Origin: Veillonella caviae
Lineage (GTDB): Bacteria; Bacillota; Negativicutes; Veillonellales; Veillonellaceae
Assembly (NCBI RefSeq): GCF_003992125.1
Contig: NZ_RQUY01000019.1
Location: forward strand, 1 to 40,455
Length of the DNA: 40,455 bases
Reading direction: 5' to 3'
Part shown: in pieces, positions 1 to 9,010 of the stretch
Numbering within the stretch: the stretch's first letter is position 1
Layout of the letters: each line of letters begins with the position of its first letter
Program-made: the position numbers and the translations under genes
The notes under the pieces: generated by a model
The model's database searches: none
Seen by the model: the letters and a program-made list of their open reading frames with translations, nothing else
What the model was told of the DNA's origin: nothing

Positions 1-27
1 ACTATATACAATAAAATGTGTTTTCAA

Positions 28-59
28 AAAAATAGGACGGTTGTCACCGTCCTATTTTT
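28..59. terminator. Bidirectional Rho-independent terminator
   Basis: TAGGACGG (33-40) pairs with CCGTCCTA (47-54) around a 6-nt loop. The stem is extended by an A-run on the left and a T-run on the right, so it can work in either direction. It can end the minus-strand gene at 259-861 or a plus-strand gene left of the window. Positions 60-258 hold nothing else I can identify. Confidence 0.75.
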
Positions 60-258
60 ACCTCTAGTCCTATACTTTACCTCTAACAGATAAATTATAA
101 ACAAGAGTTCATTCAACTTATTGCTATACCGTACTTATATCTCAATTAAATTATATCTGTTCCAACTCCTAATTATTAATTCACTAACTATATAAAATAG
201 CCGTATTTCATGTTTTCTGTACCAACAAGTGTTACAAAGGTTAATCTTCTGTTTCCTA

Positions 259-861
259 TTATTTATGTGCCAAGTGATCCCAAGCATAAAACAGTTCAGA
301 TACAACACAACGGCTACGAGTCAATTTCATATACGCAAACCATCGCCGCATATAATACATATGCTCTTGCAAGGCTTCCCGCAATTTTCGTTGTGTATGT
401 TGCATGGAATGGTACACCATAATAGGTTCAAAATCACCATAGCAAATATAGCAAGTATCTGGTGTTTTACCCGGTTTCAACCTGTACGATTCAGGTAATA
501 CCACATTGAATTGACCATATACAATATCACGACCAATCGGTTGACGTACTTTCAAAAATGCCATCGTCATATGTGGTCCATAGGTACGCGGATCTGTATA
601 TGCAGGTTTTACCCCCGTTACAGGACGAATAGGCGATACGCCCCATCCTTCATCGCGAAGCAAGTTACGCAAAAATCGACGCATAGATTGTTCTACAACG
701 ACCTCGCGCCCATCCGCATAATAACAATGCGTACCATCTGTACCGTTAACATACTGAGGCAATACACAGCAAATGTATTTGCTAGGATCTCCGTATACAT
801 CGTGAAATTGATTGTCTGCGACTGGTTCTAGTGTTGTATCAGTATCCAATTTGATATACAT
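259..861 (-). CDS. Hypothetical protein, 200 aa
   Basis: I do not recognise this protein. The ATG at 861 is preceded by AAGAAAGGAAAG about 8-10 nt upstream, a good ribosome binding site. No signal peptide or membrane segment is visible, so it is probably cytosolic. It has several cysteines (two in a C-Y-I-C-Y stretch near residue 137, two adjacent near residue 31), many aromatic residues, and a basic, Tyr/Met-rich helical stretch near residues 150-185. The overlapping plus-strand frames (210-831) lack ribosome binding sites and look like shadows. It is monocistronic, with its own upstream gap of 168 nt and a terminator beyond its end. No function is proposed. Confidence 0.7.
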   Translation of the reverse strand: MYIKLDTDTTLEPVADNQFHDVYGDPSKYICCVLPQYVNGTDGTHCYYADGREVVVEQSMRRFLRNLLRDEGWGVSPIRPVTGVKPAYTDPRTYGPHMTMAFLKVRQPIGRDIVYGQFNVVLPESYRLKPGKTPDTCYICYGDFEPIMVYHSMQHTQRKLREALQEHMYYMRRWFAYMKLTRSRCVVSELFYAWDHLAHK

Positions 862-1029
862 GGCTGTACTTTCCTTTCTTTACAAAGAATAAAGTAATAT
901 AAGGAATATTCCCACCATAAATTGTATATGCATATATTGTATGAAAATTCGCCTCCGCTCTTATGAGTTTATTGTATACCTATTATAATTACTTGTAAAT
1001 ATATAAATCGCGATTTTTAGAATATTTAT

Positions 1030-1770
1030 TTAATTTATACCTTGAGATGAACTGCTGGTAGCAATCATCATATACTGCTGTAACCGTTGCAATGCCCTTT
1101 TATGACGGTTTTGTACGGCTTGTGGTGTAATGTGTTCTCTACGCCCAATCGATGTGAAAGAATGACCTTCTACATATACATTATGTAGCAATTGCTGTTG
1201 GTCAGGGGTTAATCGTTGCAAAGCAGACCACAATGTATGACGTAGTGAATCTTCCTCTGATTTGTCTAACACAGTAGATTCTACTGTGACCGTATCAGCA
1301 AATTGTTCCATCGATATCAGAGTACCGTCTTCACCATCACTGACCGCAGGATAAGAAATTTCATGACGCCAACAACGGGTTGTTTGTTTAAAAAATCGTA
1401 AGTGACCATAATGCATCATGGATTTAACATATCCAGCAAAGGGAATATCTCCTGATGTGTCATAACTCTGAACCGCTTCGAGGAATACAATCCATAAAAA
1501 TGATTCCACATCATCCGCCACCGTTTGATGGGACGATAAACGAGCATATTTCAAAATAAGGGGTCTATACCGACGACATAATTCAATCTGCGCTGCATCT
1601 AAGGTCAACCCTGAGCAATCCACCACCTCTTGACTAGAACTTTGCACAGTCATCAACGGAGATTGACAAATACGTATTAAACTCACATCCGTAACAGCTG
1701 CTAATACAACAGGCGAACAAACAACGGTCTTGGTAGGTTCTACTATAGTTCGATTTTGTATGCTACTCAT
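1030..1770 (-). CDS. Sigma-70 family RNA polymerase sigma factor (ECF/SigH-like size)
   Basis: A 246-aa protein that probably directs RNA polymerase to a small regulon. The ATG at 1770 is chosen because AGAAAGGA lies 7 nt upstream; an in-frame ATG 60 nt earlier has no such site. Residues about 61-130 look like sigma region 2 (helical, with ADDVESFLWIVFLEAVQSYD resembling the core-binding and -10-melting helices). Residues about 176-234 look like region 4, with LTPDQQQLL and an HTH around ITPQAVQNRHKRAL. The 60 residues before region 2 match nothing I know. No anti-sigma gene is adjacent. The gene is transcribed away from the adhesin gene at 2003, across a 232-bp gap with repeated sequence motifs. 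Family assignment is fairly sure; targets are unknown. Confidence 0.8.
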   Translation of the reverse strand: MSSIQNRTIVEPTKTVVCSPVVLAAVTDVSLIRICQSPLMTVQSSSQEVVDCSGLTLDAAQIELCRRYRPLILKYARLSSHQTVADDVESFLWIVFLEAVQSYDTSGDIPFAGYVKSMMHYGHLRFFKQTTRCWRHEISYPAVSDGEDGTLISMEQFADTVTVESTVLDKSEEDSLRHTLWSALQRLTPDQQQLLHNVYVEGHSFTSIGRREHITPQAVQNRHKRALQRLQQYMMIATSSSSQGIN

Positions 1771-1830
1771 AACTATATCCTTTCTGCCTAGGCCTAGTTG
1801 CATCATACTAAACATTAAGAACGTGCGCAA

Positions 1831-1932
1831 ATCGGTGATATCAGTGAAAAACAGTGAAATAACCGATAGAAATCATGTATTATAATCGGTACATAAATTT
1901 TATAATGTATTTTCTCCCATATATGCTACAAT
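1831..1932. promoter_or_regulatory. Divergent control region between sigma factor and adhesin
   Basis: ATCGGT occurs at 1831-1836 and 1885-1890, with its inverse ACCGAT at 1862-1867. CAGTGAAA occurs twice exactly 10 bp apart (1842-1849 and 1852-1859). An extended -10 candidate TGCTACAAT lies at 1924-1932, reading toward the adhesin. The motifs are visible in the sequence; their role as regulator sites is inference. Confidence 0.4.
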
Positions 1933-2002
1933 ATAATTGAGAATTCATGAGCTTTACATGAATATGCCTTTTCAATGTATTAATTTGAAAGAAGGGATTA
2001 CT

Positions 2003-4672
2003 ATGCGAAAACGGCATTTCTTATTATCCATGTTAATTCAAGGGGCATTGGCATCTAGTCTACTCGTAGCAGGTGCGGTAGACACCACCCCAGGATCAGG
2101 CGTCGGTGTCGCTGTCGGCACCGGCAGTAGTGCACCTAAAGCAGAGAATGTGGCCATCGGCAAAGGCGCTACTATCTCCTATAGCAATGGTGCCAGTGCC
2201 GCCACTGGGGATATTGCCATTGGTGCAGGCGCCAAGACAAACAACTATGCCAGCCAAGGTGGCAGCATCGCCATGGGTAGAAACGCATTTGCAGAAAATA
2301 TGACAGGTAAACAAGAATCTAATTTCACCTTTGGTCAATCTACCTACCATGCTGGCAACTGGCTAGGCACTTTACAAATACCAGATAACCCAGAAAAATT
2401 AGCTGGCAGTATTGCCATCGGCGATAACACCTACGCCCGTAGCGGTAGTATTATGATCGGTTCTCACAATTTTGATGGCCCTATGGGCGATGCAACTAGT
2501 GTCCAATCTAGTGCTACACGTTCTCGCAACATCAATGTTAATGCTACCACTATAGGCACCAATAGTTATAACCAAGGTGCTCACAGCACCATTACAGGTT
2601 CCTATTCCATCATTACTGGCGCCTATAATGGTTCTGCTTTTAGCGGCTATGCCACACAAAATCTAGGTGCTACCATTACCGGTTCATTAAATAGTATTGA
2701 ATCAGAAACCTCTAACAATAGATATTCCGGTATTGCTAACACTATATCGGGCGTAGCGAACCGCACCAATAATTCCAATGGTTCTCTTATTTACGGCGCA
2801 GGCAATGAAATTATCAATTCCCATACGAGTTTAACAAATGTACCGACTAGTGCTACTGGTACGGTTCCAGAATTCGCGGAACAATTACGCAATTCTGTGC
2901 GTGCATCCAATAGCGGCGGTGCTACCATGATTCTCGGTGGCGGAAATAAAGCAGATACAACACAACATGTATCGCTAATTGGCGTAAACAATACAGCAAA
3001 AAACACTGAAAATTCCCTCGTTATGGGCGATAATCACACAGTCAATGATTCAGAACACGCCATCATCATCGGTACTGCTGATGCGAATAAAAACATGACT
3101 ACCACTGCCAGCAATATTGTCGCTATCGGTCATAACAGCAATGCACAAAAGGACTATGCTATCGCCATCGGTGAGAATGCTGTTGTTAGTGAAAGCGGGT
3201 CCCTCGCAATTGGTTCCAATGCAGTTGCCTCTGTAGATAACGGTGTAGCCCTCGGTACATATTCAAAAGCCACTGTTGCAGCCGGTGCCGTAGGTTATGA
3301 CACAAGCACCAAAAAAGCATCTACCGATACAACACCAACATGGAAATCCACAGCAGCTGCCGTATCTGTAGGTGACGTAGATAATAGATTAACCCGACAA
3401 ATTACATCTGTCGCAGCTGGCACAAACGATACCGACGCCGTCAACGTGGCACAATTAAAAACAGTACAACAACAAATCGATACCAATACAAGCGATATTA
3501 AAAATCTCACAACCAAAGTGGACAATCATACAACCACAATTAACAATCACACACAACAAATCGCTGATAATTCTAAACGGATTACCAATAACACAAATAA
3601 TATCGCGGACAACCGTCGCATTATCGACGCGAATACTAAAAATATCACCAACAACACAAACAACATCGCGGACAATCGTCGTCTAATCGATAAAAACACT
3701 AAAAATATTACTAATAATACCAACAATATTGCTGACAACCGTCGCCTCATTGACGCTAATACGACAAAGATTAATAACATCTCAAACAATATTGCTGACA
3801 ACCGCCGTCTCATCGATGCTAATACGAAAAATATTACCAACAATACTAACAATATTGCTGACAACCGTCGCATTATCGATGAAAATACTAAAAATATCAC
3901 CAACAACACAAACAATATTGCGGATAATCGCCATCTAATCGATGCTAATACTACAAAGATTGATAACATCTCAAACAATATTGCTGACAATCGTCGTCTA
4001 ATCGATGAAAATACTAAAAATATTACTAACAATACTAATAATATTGCGGATAATCGTCGCCTCATCGATGCTAATACTACAAAGATTGATAACAATACCA
4101 ACAATATTGCTGACAATCGCCGCCTCATCGATGCTAATACGACAAAGATTGATAACAATACCAACAATATTGCGGATAATCGTCGTCTCATCGATGCTAA
4201 TACGACAAAGATTGATAACAATACCAACAATATTGCTGACAACCGTCGTCTAATCGATACGAATACGACAGCGATTAAATCTATCAACTCCAATGTTCGT
4301 CAACTAGATAATCGAATGAACCGTGCCGTAGCTGGTGCCGCAGCGTTAGCAGCTTTGCATCCACTCGATTTCGATGAAAATGCAAAATGGGACGTAGCCG
4401 CAGGTTACGGTCACTACAAAAACGGTAATGCCGCAGCCCTCGGAGCTTTCTACCGTCCAAACGAGGATATGCAGCTCAGCATAGGGTCCACTGTCGGCAA
4501 TGGTGAAACCGTCCTCAACGCAGGCATATCCGTTAAAATCGGTTCTCACGACACCGCATCCGTATCTCGCAAAACATTGACAAAACAAGTAGAAGATCTG
4601 CAACATACAGTACAAACACAACAACAAGAAATAGAGGAACTTAAGGACATGATTCGGTCCATAAAACAATAA
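2003..4672 (+). CDS. Trimeric autotransporter adhesin (YadA-like, type Vc)
   Basis: An 889-aa surface adhesin of the trimeric autotransporter class. The ATG at 2003 is preceded by GAAAGAAGGGA; an upstream in-frame TTG at 1937 would bury the signal peptide. Residues 1-25 are a signal peptide (basic MRKRH, hydrophobic core, AGA before the cut). Residues about 30-475 form the head, with repeated AIG-type YadA/Hia left-handed roll motifs (IAIGAGA, IAIGDN, IAIGENA). DAVNVAQLK near 477 is the classical neck motif. Residues about 480-760 are a coiled-coil stalk with 11 copies of a 21-residue repeat. Residues about 765-847 are the YadA anchor (four beta strands forming the trimeric pore). Unusually, about 42 residues of predicted coiled coil follow the barrel. 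It is followed by a strong terminator and stands opposite a sigma-factor gene. Family call is firm; the ligand is unknown. Confidence 0.95.
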   Translation: MRKRHFLLSMLIQGALASSLLVAGAVDTTPGSGVGVAVGTGSSAPKAENVAIGKGATISYSNGASAATGDIAIGAGAKTNNYASQGGSIAMGRNAFAENMTGKQESNFTFGQSTYHAGNWLGTLQIPDNPEKLAGSIAIGDNTYARSGSIMIGSHNFDGPMGDATSVQSSATRSRNINVNATTIGTNSYNQGAHSTITGSYSIITGAYNGSAFSGYATQNLGATITGSLNSIESETSNNRYSGIANTISGVANRTNNSNGSLIYGAGNEIINSHTSLTNVPTSATGTVPEFAEQLRNSVRASNSGGATMILGGGNKADTTQHVSLIGVNNTAKNTENSLVMGDNHTVNDSEHAIIIGTADANKNMTTTASNIVAIGHNSNAQKDYAIAIGENAVVSESGSLAIGSNAVASVDNGVALGTYSKATVAAGAVGYDTSTKKASTDTTPTWKSTAAAVSVGDVDNRLTRQITSVAAGTNDTDAVNVAQLKTVQQQIDTNTSDIKNLTTKVDNHTTTINNHTQQIADNSKRITNNTNNIADNRRIIDANTKNITNNTNNIADNRRLIDKNTKNITNNTNNIADNRRLIDANTTKINNISNNIADNRRLIDANTKNITNNTNNIADNRRIIDENTKNITNNTNNIADNRHLIDANTTKIDNISNNIADNRRLIDENTKNITNNTNNIADNRRLIDANTTKIDNNTNNIADNRRLIDANTTKIDNNTNNIADNRRLIDANTTKIDNNTNNIADNRRLIDTNTTAIKSINSNVRQLDNRMNRAVAGAAALAALHPLDFDENAKWDVAAGYGHYKNGNAAALGAFYRPNEDMQLSIGSTVGNGETVLNAGISVKIGSHDTASVSRKTLTKQVEDLQHTVQTQQQEIEELKDMIRSIKQ
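3581..4273 (+). repeat. Eleven tandem 63-bp (21-aa) repeats in the adhesin stalk
   Basis: Copies begin every 63 bp from 3581 (3581, 3644, 3707 ... 4211). The consensus unit is ITNNTNN-IADNRRL-IDANTxx, that is three heptads each with Ile at position a and Asn at position d. Copies 8-11 are nearly identical in DNA, while earlier ones differ mostly by synonymous changes. This suggests recent expansion at the membrane-proximal end, and copy number may vary by recombination. Confidence 0.95.
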
Positions 4673-4711
4673 TAACTATGTTATAAACGATATGAATGTT
4701 ATAGTCTAAAT

Positions 4712-4758
4712 AAAACACCTATTATCATCAGAATAAATTTGATGATAATAGGTGTTTT
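4712..4758. terminator. Bidirectional terminator between adhesin and O-antigen ligase gene
   Basis: A perfect 19-bp stem (4712-4730 with 4740-4758; core ACACCTATTATCATCA) closes a 9-nt loop. It has A's on the left and T's on the right, and serves the two convergent genes at 2003-4672 and 4768-5952. Confidence 0.9.
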
Positions 4759-4767
4759 TTCCTTTAT

Positions 4768-5952
4768 CTATTGATTATGCCTAGAAACTAACTCATTATT
4801 AATTCTATAAGTACTATCTATATATGTTATATATCCCAATAATAGCATATATAGATGTATTGCAAATCGATGCCCCATGCTAAGATCCACAAATCCTTGT
4901 ATAATAATACCCAATGTAACCCATAACATAGCTAAATACATTATATGATTCCTATCATTTAAATAGTTACGAATTAAATATATTACACACAAAATATTAA
5001 ATATAATGTAACCCAAAGCACCGATAAGTCCAGAACCAGTGAGAAAATATAAAAAGGTATTATGTGGATGTGATACATTAGGCTCTTTTGCTTTTGGATA
5101 AATGTATTGCTCTTTATAATAATATTTCCACTGCTCTAATCCTACACCAAATACTGGGTAATCGTACCACATATTAATGCTAGATTTATAAATTAGTAAT
5201 CGTTCATTATCATAATTTCTTGCCCACAACGATGGGTTAATTGCTAAATACGAAAGAACACTAATACATAAAGCACCAATTATAATTGTTATCTTAGCAA
5301 ATGTATTGTTCCACCTATTTAATATACCATATAGCATACATGCTATAACGCCACCGATGATAAATCCAGCAAAACCACCTCTAGAATATGTATGGATTAA
5401 TACATACCCATTTAGCAATATAGTGATCAGTATAATAAAAGCTTGAATTCTATAGAATTTATATATTTTCATAAATCCCACTATAGAAAATGGCAATACT
5501 TGAATCAATGTATTGGCCAGTATATTAGCATTTGAAAATATAGATACAAGTCGAGGCATTGAATTATTTCCAATACTTTCCCATATAGCTATTAAACTTA
5601 ACAAAGCACCACTAATAGATACAATACAAACTATATAGGACTGTATTCTATATAAATGATTAGCTAGTATCATAGATACAAAAGGTAATGTCCAAGTTAC
5701 AAAGGAAATCGTTTTCCCTGGTACTGTTCCATTATATATACCTGCAATCAACAAACTACCCAATAGACTACAATAAGCTATAATTAATAATTTTGATTTT
5801 TTTGATATTTCTAATTTCTTGTATGATATAATACCACATATAATAGATATGCCTAATACTACATTAGATAATCCTGTAGAAAAGGGAATTACACTAATAA
5901 CTATAAGGGCTATAATAGAGACATTCCAAATATAATATACAATTTTATTCAT
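4768..5952 (-). CDS. O-antigen ligase / polymerase-like membrane protein (Wzy/WaaL superfamily)
   Basis: A 394-aa polytopic inner-membrane protein with 10-12 hydrophobic segments. A large hydrophilic loop in its second half carries WYDYPVFGVGLEQW, the V-G-x-G motif with flanking aromatics typical of the O-antigen ligase domain. It is followed by HPHNTFLYFLTGSGLIG, where the HPHN histidine is characteristic of the WaaL/Wzy family. The family transfers or polymerises undecaprenyl-linked glycans on the periplasmic side. The start is ATG at 5952 with AGGA 10 nt upstream; TTG at 5955 is the alternative. The gene is unusually AT-rich compared with the nearby glycosyltransferases at 7775-9769. Ligase versus polymerase cannot be decided from sequence alone. 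Confidence 0.85.
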   Translation of the reverse strand: MNKIVYYIWNVSIIALIVISVIPFSTGLSNVVLGISIICGIISYKKLEISKKSKLLIIAYCSLLGSLLIAGIYNGTVPGKTISFVTWTLPFVSMILANHLYRIQSYIVCIVSISGALLSLIAIWESIGNNSMPRLVSIFSNANILANTLIQVLPFSIVGFMKIYKFYRIQAFIILITILLNGYVLIHTYSRGGFAGFIIGGVIACMLYGILNRWNNTFAKITIIIGALCISVLSYLAINPSLWARNYDNERLLIYKSSINMWYDYPVFGVGLEQWKYYYKEQYIYPKAKEPNVSHPHNTFLYFLTGSGLIGALGYIIFNILCVIYLIRNYLNDRNHIMYLAMLWVTLGIIIQGFVDLSMGHRFAIHLYMLLLGYITYIDSTYRINNELVSRHNQ

Positions 5953-6047
5953 CAATATTGCATCCTATATATTTATAATATTAACTTTAATACATCTATC
6001 ATATATAACGATTTTAATCGACAAAAATATACTAACAAGGAGGCTCT

Positions 6048-6797
6048 ATGAATTATTATTTTATTTCCGATAAGAATAATGCCAAAAGAAGAGAACACAT
6101 TGCTAATCAATGCAAAAAAATTGGATTAGAACCACGTTATTTCGATGCCATTATGGGAAAAAATATATCAAATCTAGAATTACATCAGTCTGTTGTAGAA
6201 ACAAACTGTTTAACACCTAGTGAAATTGGTTGTGCCTTAAGTCATCTTTCATTATATAAACAGTTGATTGCATCATCTCATCAAGCATTAATAGTCTTTG
6301 AAGATGACGTACATTTTACCGACTCTTTATCATTAGATATATTACAAGAATTATATCAATTTGTAGAAACACATAAAGGTCCTTGTGTACTTACCTTAAA
6401 AGCTAGCGAAACATACTATACAAAAGTAAAATTTCTCAATCCTTTTACTATCTACTCTACACCACGTTTTATGGATGCCTATGCTTATATAATTAATAAA
6501 GAGGCTGCCCAAAATATAATAGCAGCACAAACACCTTTATCATTTGAAATAGATGTATATAGATATTATTATTATTTAAACCTCTGTGATTTATATTCAG
6601 TATATCCTAGTCCAACCTATGTGGATGATACAATAGAATCCACTATAAAAGACCGCGATACAGAAGAGTTTAAATTATTGCGTTCAAAATATCGCACAGC
6701 AAATTTTAACCAATTATTTTCAAAACTTTCATTAAAAAATAAAATACTATCAATATATCGACGAATCAAAAAACACCAAAGTAAATCGACATATTAA
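6048..6797 (+). CDS. Glycosyltransferase family 25 (LOS/LPS biosynthesis)
   Basis: A 249-aa protein with GT25 hallmarks: an N-terminal YFISDKNNAKRREH strand-helix, LTPSEIGCALSHLSLYKQL near residues 60-80, then ALIVFEDDV near 86-94 carrying the acidic metal/nucleotide-binding motif. This family adds galactose or related sugars to lipooligosaccharide cores in the cytosol. AAGGAGG at 6035-6041 gives a strong ribosome binding site. It is the only plus-strand gene in the glycan cluster, and its last 4 nt overlap the convergent gene at 6794-7735. It is AT-rich like the ligase gene beside it, so the two may have been acquired together. The donor and acceptor sugars are not predictable. Confidence 0.88.
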   Translation: MNYYFISDKNNAKRREHIANQCKKIGLEPRYFDAIMGKNISNLELHQSVVETNCLTPSEIGCALSHLSLYKQLIASSHQALIVFEDDVHFTDSLSLDILQELYQFVETHKGPCVLTLKASETYYTKVKFLNPFTIYSTPRFMDAYAYIINKEAAQNIIAAQTPLSFEIDVYRYYYYLNLCDLYSVYPSPTYVDDTIESTIKDRDTEEFKLLRSKYRTANFNQLFSKLSLKNKILSIYRRIKKHQSKSTY

Positions 6798-7735
6798 TGA
6801 TTATTCTCTTTTAAATATGGTTTCAAATTTTCTCCAATTTGTTGTTCATACGCATCCAATAATTCGTAGCGTTTACGGTATTGGCTGCGTTTTTGTGATT
6901 TGATGTCTTCTAATGGTTTACGGTATTCTTCTACAGGTATAGAGTAAAAACGCGGATCTGTAGTAATGGTACCACCAATATCTTCCCACAATGGGTCTAG
7001 CTCTGCTACCTTTGCTTTATGACCTCGCACCATATGGGTGTTAGCGTAAAAGCCTTCATCAGACACAGCATACATGGATTCTACACGGCAATATTTCGCC
7101 AGTTCTCTAATAAGGAACACAATAAAGTTCTTTGGACGGTATCCAAACATTTTTTTCGTAATGTGTTTCGCATTATCAAGACCATCTTTATATCCTTGGA
7201 TAGTACCAATCCACAATGTTGGTTCCCCTTTTAAGCCTTTACCAAGTCGAATGTTGGCGTGATATACGCCTTCATTACCAAGTTGTAACAATATCGTAAA
7301 CAAACCTTCCTTACGTTGACCAGTCATGAAATTAAGATGCGCCGTCATGTTTAATTCTTCGTCACGCCACAATAAAATACCTTGTTCCAAACCTGTTGGT
7401 TTTAATTCATCAGGATTATATATCAATTCAATGGCTTCACTCGTGAATACTGTTTCAAGAGTTGTAAAATGATTTTTTACAGCATCGATACGCTCCCGCA
7501 ATGTAGAGTCTTTAAATAAGAAAATACGACTCATCAATTCATATAAGCCTTCTTGTTTGTCTAAAATATGTGGATCTGGTTTATAATTAGCAAAAAATGA
7601 TTTATATTCCATCATTTCCGATTTATGCAACACAGTACGCAAAAAATGCAAAGTTACACGGCGAGTTTCACGCCATGATTTACTACCATAAATGGCGCGA
7701 CCATTAGCCCACTGTTCTTTTATATATTGGAACAT
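6794..7735 (-). CDS. VirK/YbjX family protein (DUF535)
   Basis: A 313-aa protein matching the VirK/YbjX family. Recognisable stretches are GNEGVYHANIRLGKG, LWIGTIQGYKDG, MFGYRPKNFIVFLIREL, MYAVSDEGFYANTH, and a basic C-terminus with a YRKRYELLD motif. In enterobacteria the family is linked to envelope and antimicrobial-peptide resistance phenotypes, but its biochemistry is not established. GAGGAG precedes the ATG. It is the last gene of the minus-strand glycan run, with only a 39-nt gap to the upstream glycosyltransferase at 7775-8902, which suggests co-transcription and an envelope role. No signal peptide is visible. Confidence 0.85.
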   Translation of the reverse strand: MFQYIKEQWANGRAIYGSKSWRETRRVTLHFLRTVLHKSEMMEYKSFFANYKPDPHILDKQEGLYELMSRIFLFKDSTLRERIDAVKNHFTTLETVFTSEAIELIYNPDELKPTGLEQGILLWRDEELNMTAHLNFMTGQRKEGLFTILLQLGNEGVYHANIRLGKGLKGEPTLWIGTIQGYKDGLDNAKHITKKMFGYRPKNFIVFLIRELAKYCRVESMYAVSDEGFYANTHMVRGHKAKVAELDPLWEDIGGTITTDPRFYSIPVEEYRKPLEDIKSQKRSQYRKRYELLDAYEQQIGENLKPYLKENNH

Positions 7736-7774
7736 ACACTCTCCTCACTACTATACGATTGTATGTGTTTAAGA

Positions 7775-8902
7775 TTACGATTTCAATATAGATGTAATTA
7801 GCTGTCTGTGACTATAATCTTCATTAGCTTTTTTTAGCCCTTCTTCGTACACCTCAGGATGTTCAATCATTTGATTCACAAATTTTTCAAGTCCCTTACG
7901 AATGGTATCCACCGAAGATATATCGAGGCTTTCACCAATTCGATAATGAGCGAGCACCTCTGGATTAATTTCCGGTGACATAAGGGATGGTTTGTAAAAA
8001 CCGATGGCAGTATAGAGCATAGCACTCCAGTGATAGCGATACCGCTCAGCGCCATAAGGCATGAGAATAGCATCAACGGACAGGAGGGCACGGTCCCAAT
8101 CGGAACCGATAAGGTTAGCATGGAGAAATTCGATAGTATCCACATCATTGTACTCTTTCGCAATATTCTCAAACAACTCACCATCTTCTAGTTTCGCCGT
8201 CGCCCCTTGTACGAGAAGCTTTACAGCACCTGTGAAAGTAGCGGTTTTGAAAGCATCCAACAAAGGGATGATGTTTTTTTCTTTTCTAAATTGACCGAAA
8301 AACCCCAGTCGCAACGGTTGGTGTGTAATAAATGTCGGCGTTTCCCCTGTAGATGGAGTAAACACCGGAGGTTCCACAGCGCGAACGCGCGGCAAATCAC
8401 TGCGTAACATATCATCGCGCAAGGTGATGACATCTAAATAGATATTGTCATACTGATGAGCCCGCTCTGCTTGTTTGATAAAACGCTCATTTTCTCCTTT
8501 GCCAATGCCGTGAAAAATGAGATGTACTGGCACTTGTGCATGTTTGAGCTCCGTATCTAAGAGGGCTTTCACATAACGATAAGTAGCCGTAGGAATGATG
8601 ATAGCATCACAACGATGTTCTTTGATAAGGCGAGCAGCGGAATTAAACCACCCGCGACGTCGTTTTTCGCGGAGTATCGACAGAAATGGTTTCTTCCATC
8701 TCGAAGCACCTGCATAGGTTACCACAGGACCACCTGCAAGATACAATACCTCTACTCCATAGTCCACCTTAAAGGTAAAGCCTTCAGGTACCATCAATAC
8801 AGGTTCATGGCCTTGACGTTTCAGTTCATTGATGATGAGACGATCAAATTCCACCTCATGACCGGCAGGCATGATAATACTTTCAAGAATTGCAACGCGC
8901 AC
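7775..8902 (-). CDS. GT-B fold glycosyltransferase (family 4-like)
   Basis: A 375-aa protein that looks like a two-domain GT-B glycosyltransferase. The N-terminal domain starts MRVAILESIIMPAGHEVEFD (family-like entry with Gly/His). The C-terminal domain begins near residue 196 with LRLGFFGQFRKEKNIIPLLDAF, the usual FxGxxxxEKxxxxLLxAF entry of GT4 proteins. It continues with LLVQGA and a substrate-end region around LSVDAILMPYGAERY. The start is GTG at 8902, preceded by AAGGAGG with a 7-nt spacer, so the choice is well supported. It probably acts in the cytosol on LPS or capsule precursors. The sugar specificity is unknown. Confidence 0.8.
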   Translation of the reverse strand: MRVAILESIIMPAGHEVEFDRLIINELKRQGHEPVLMVPEGFTFKVDYGVEVLYLAGGPVVTYAGASRWKKPFLSILREKRRRGWFNSAARLIKEHRCDAIIIPTATYRYVKALLDTELKHAQVPVHLIFHGIGKGENERFIKQAERAHQYDNIYLDVITLRDDMLRSDLPRVRAVEPPVFTPSTGETPTFITHQPLRLGFFGQFRKEKNIIPLLDAFKTATFTGAVKLLVQGATAKLEDGELFENIAKEYNDVDTIEFLHANLIGSDWDRALLSVDAILMPYGAERYRYHWSAMLYTAIGFYKPSLMSPEINPEVLAHYRIGESLDISSVDTIRKGLEKFVNQMIEHPEVYEEGLKKANEDYSHRQLITSILKS

Positions 8903-9010
8903 GGTAGAACCTCCTTATAATAATATAGCCTTCTAAGCATTCGATACTAATTTGATACTGCATCATAGAGAAAACACATTATGGCAATATGATTCGCTAT
9001 CATATTTCTA

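Noticed and set aside
1937-2002. Upstream TTG start for the adhesin
   Set aside because: It would put 22 residues before the signal peptide and lacks a ribosome site; ATG 2003 has one.
3547-4293. 248-aa minus-strand open frame across the adhesin stalk
   Set aside because: It is the antisense reading of the 63-bp repeats; it only stays open because the repeat length is a multiple of three. No ribosome site.
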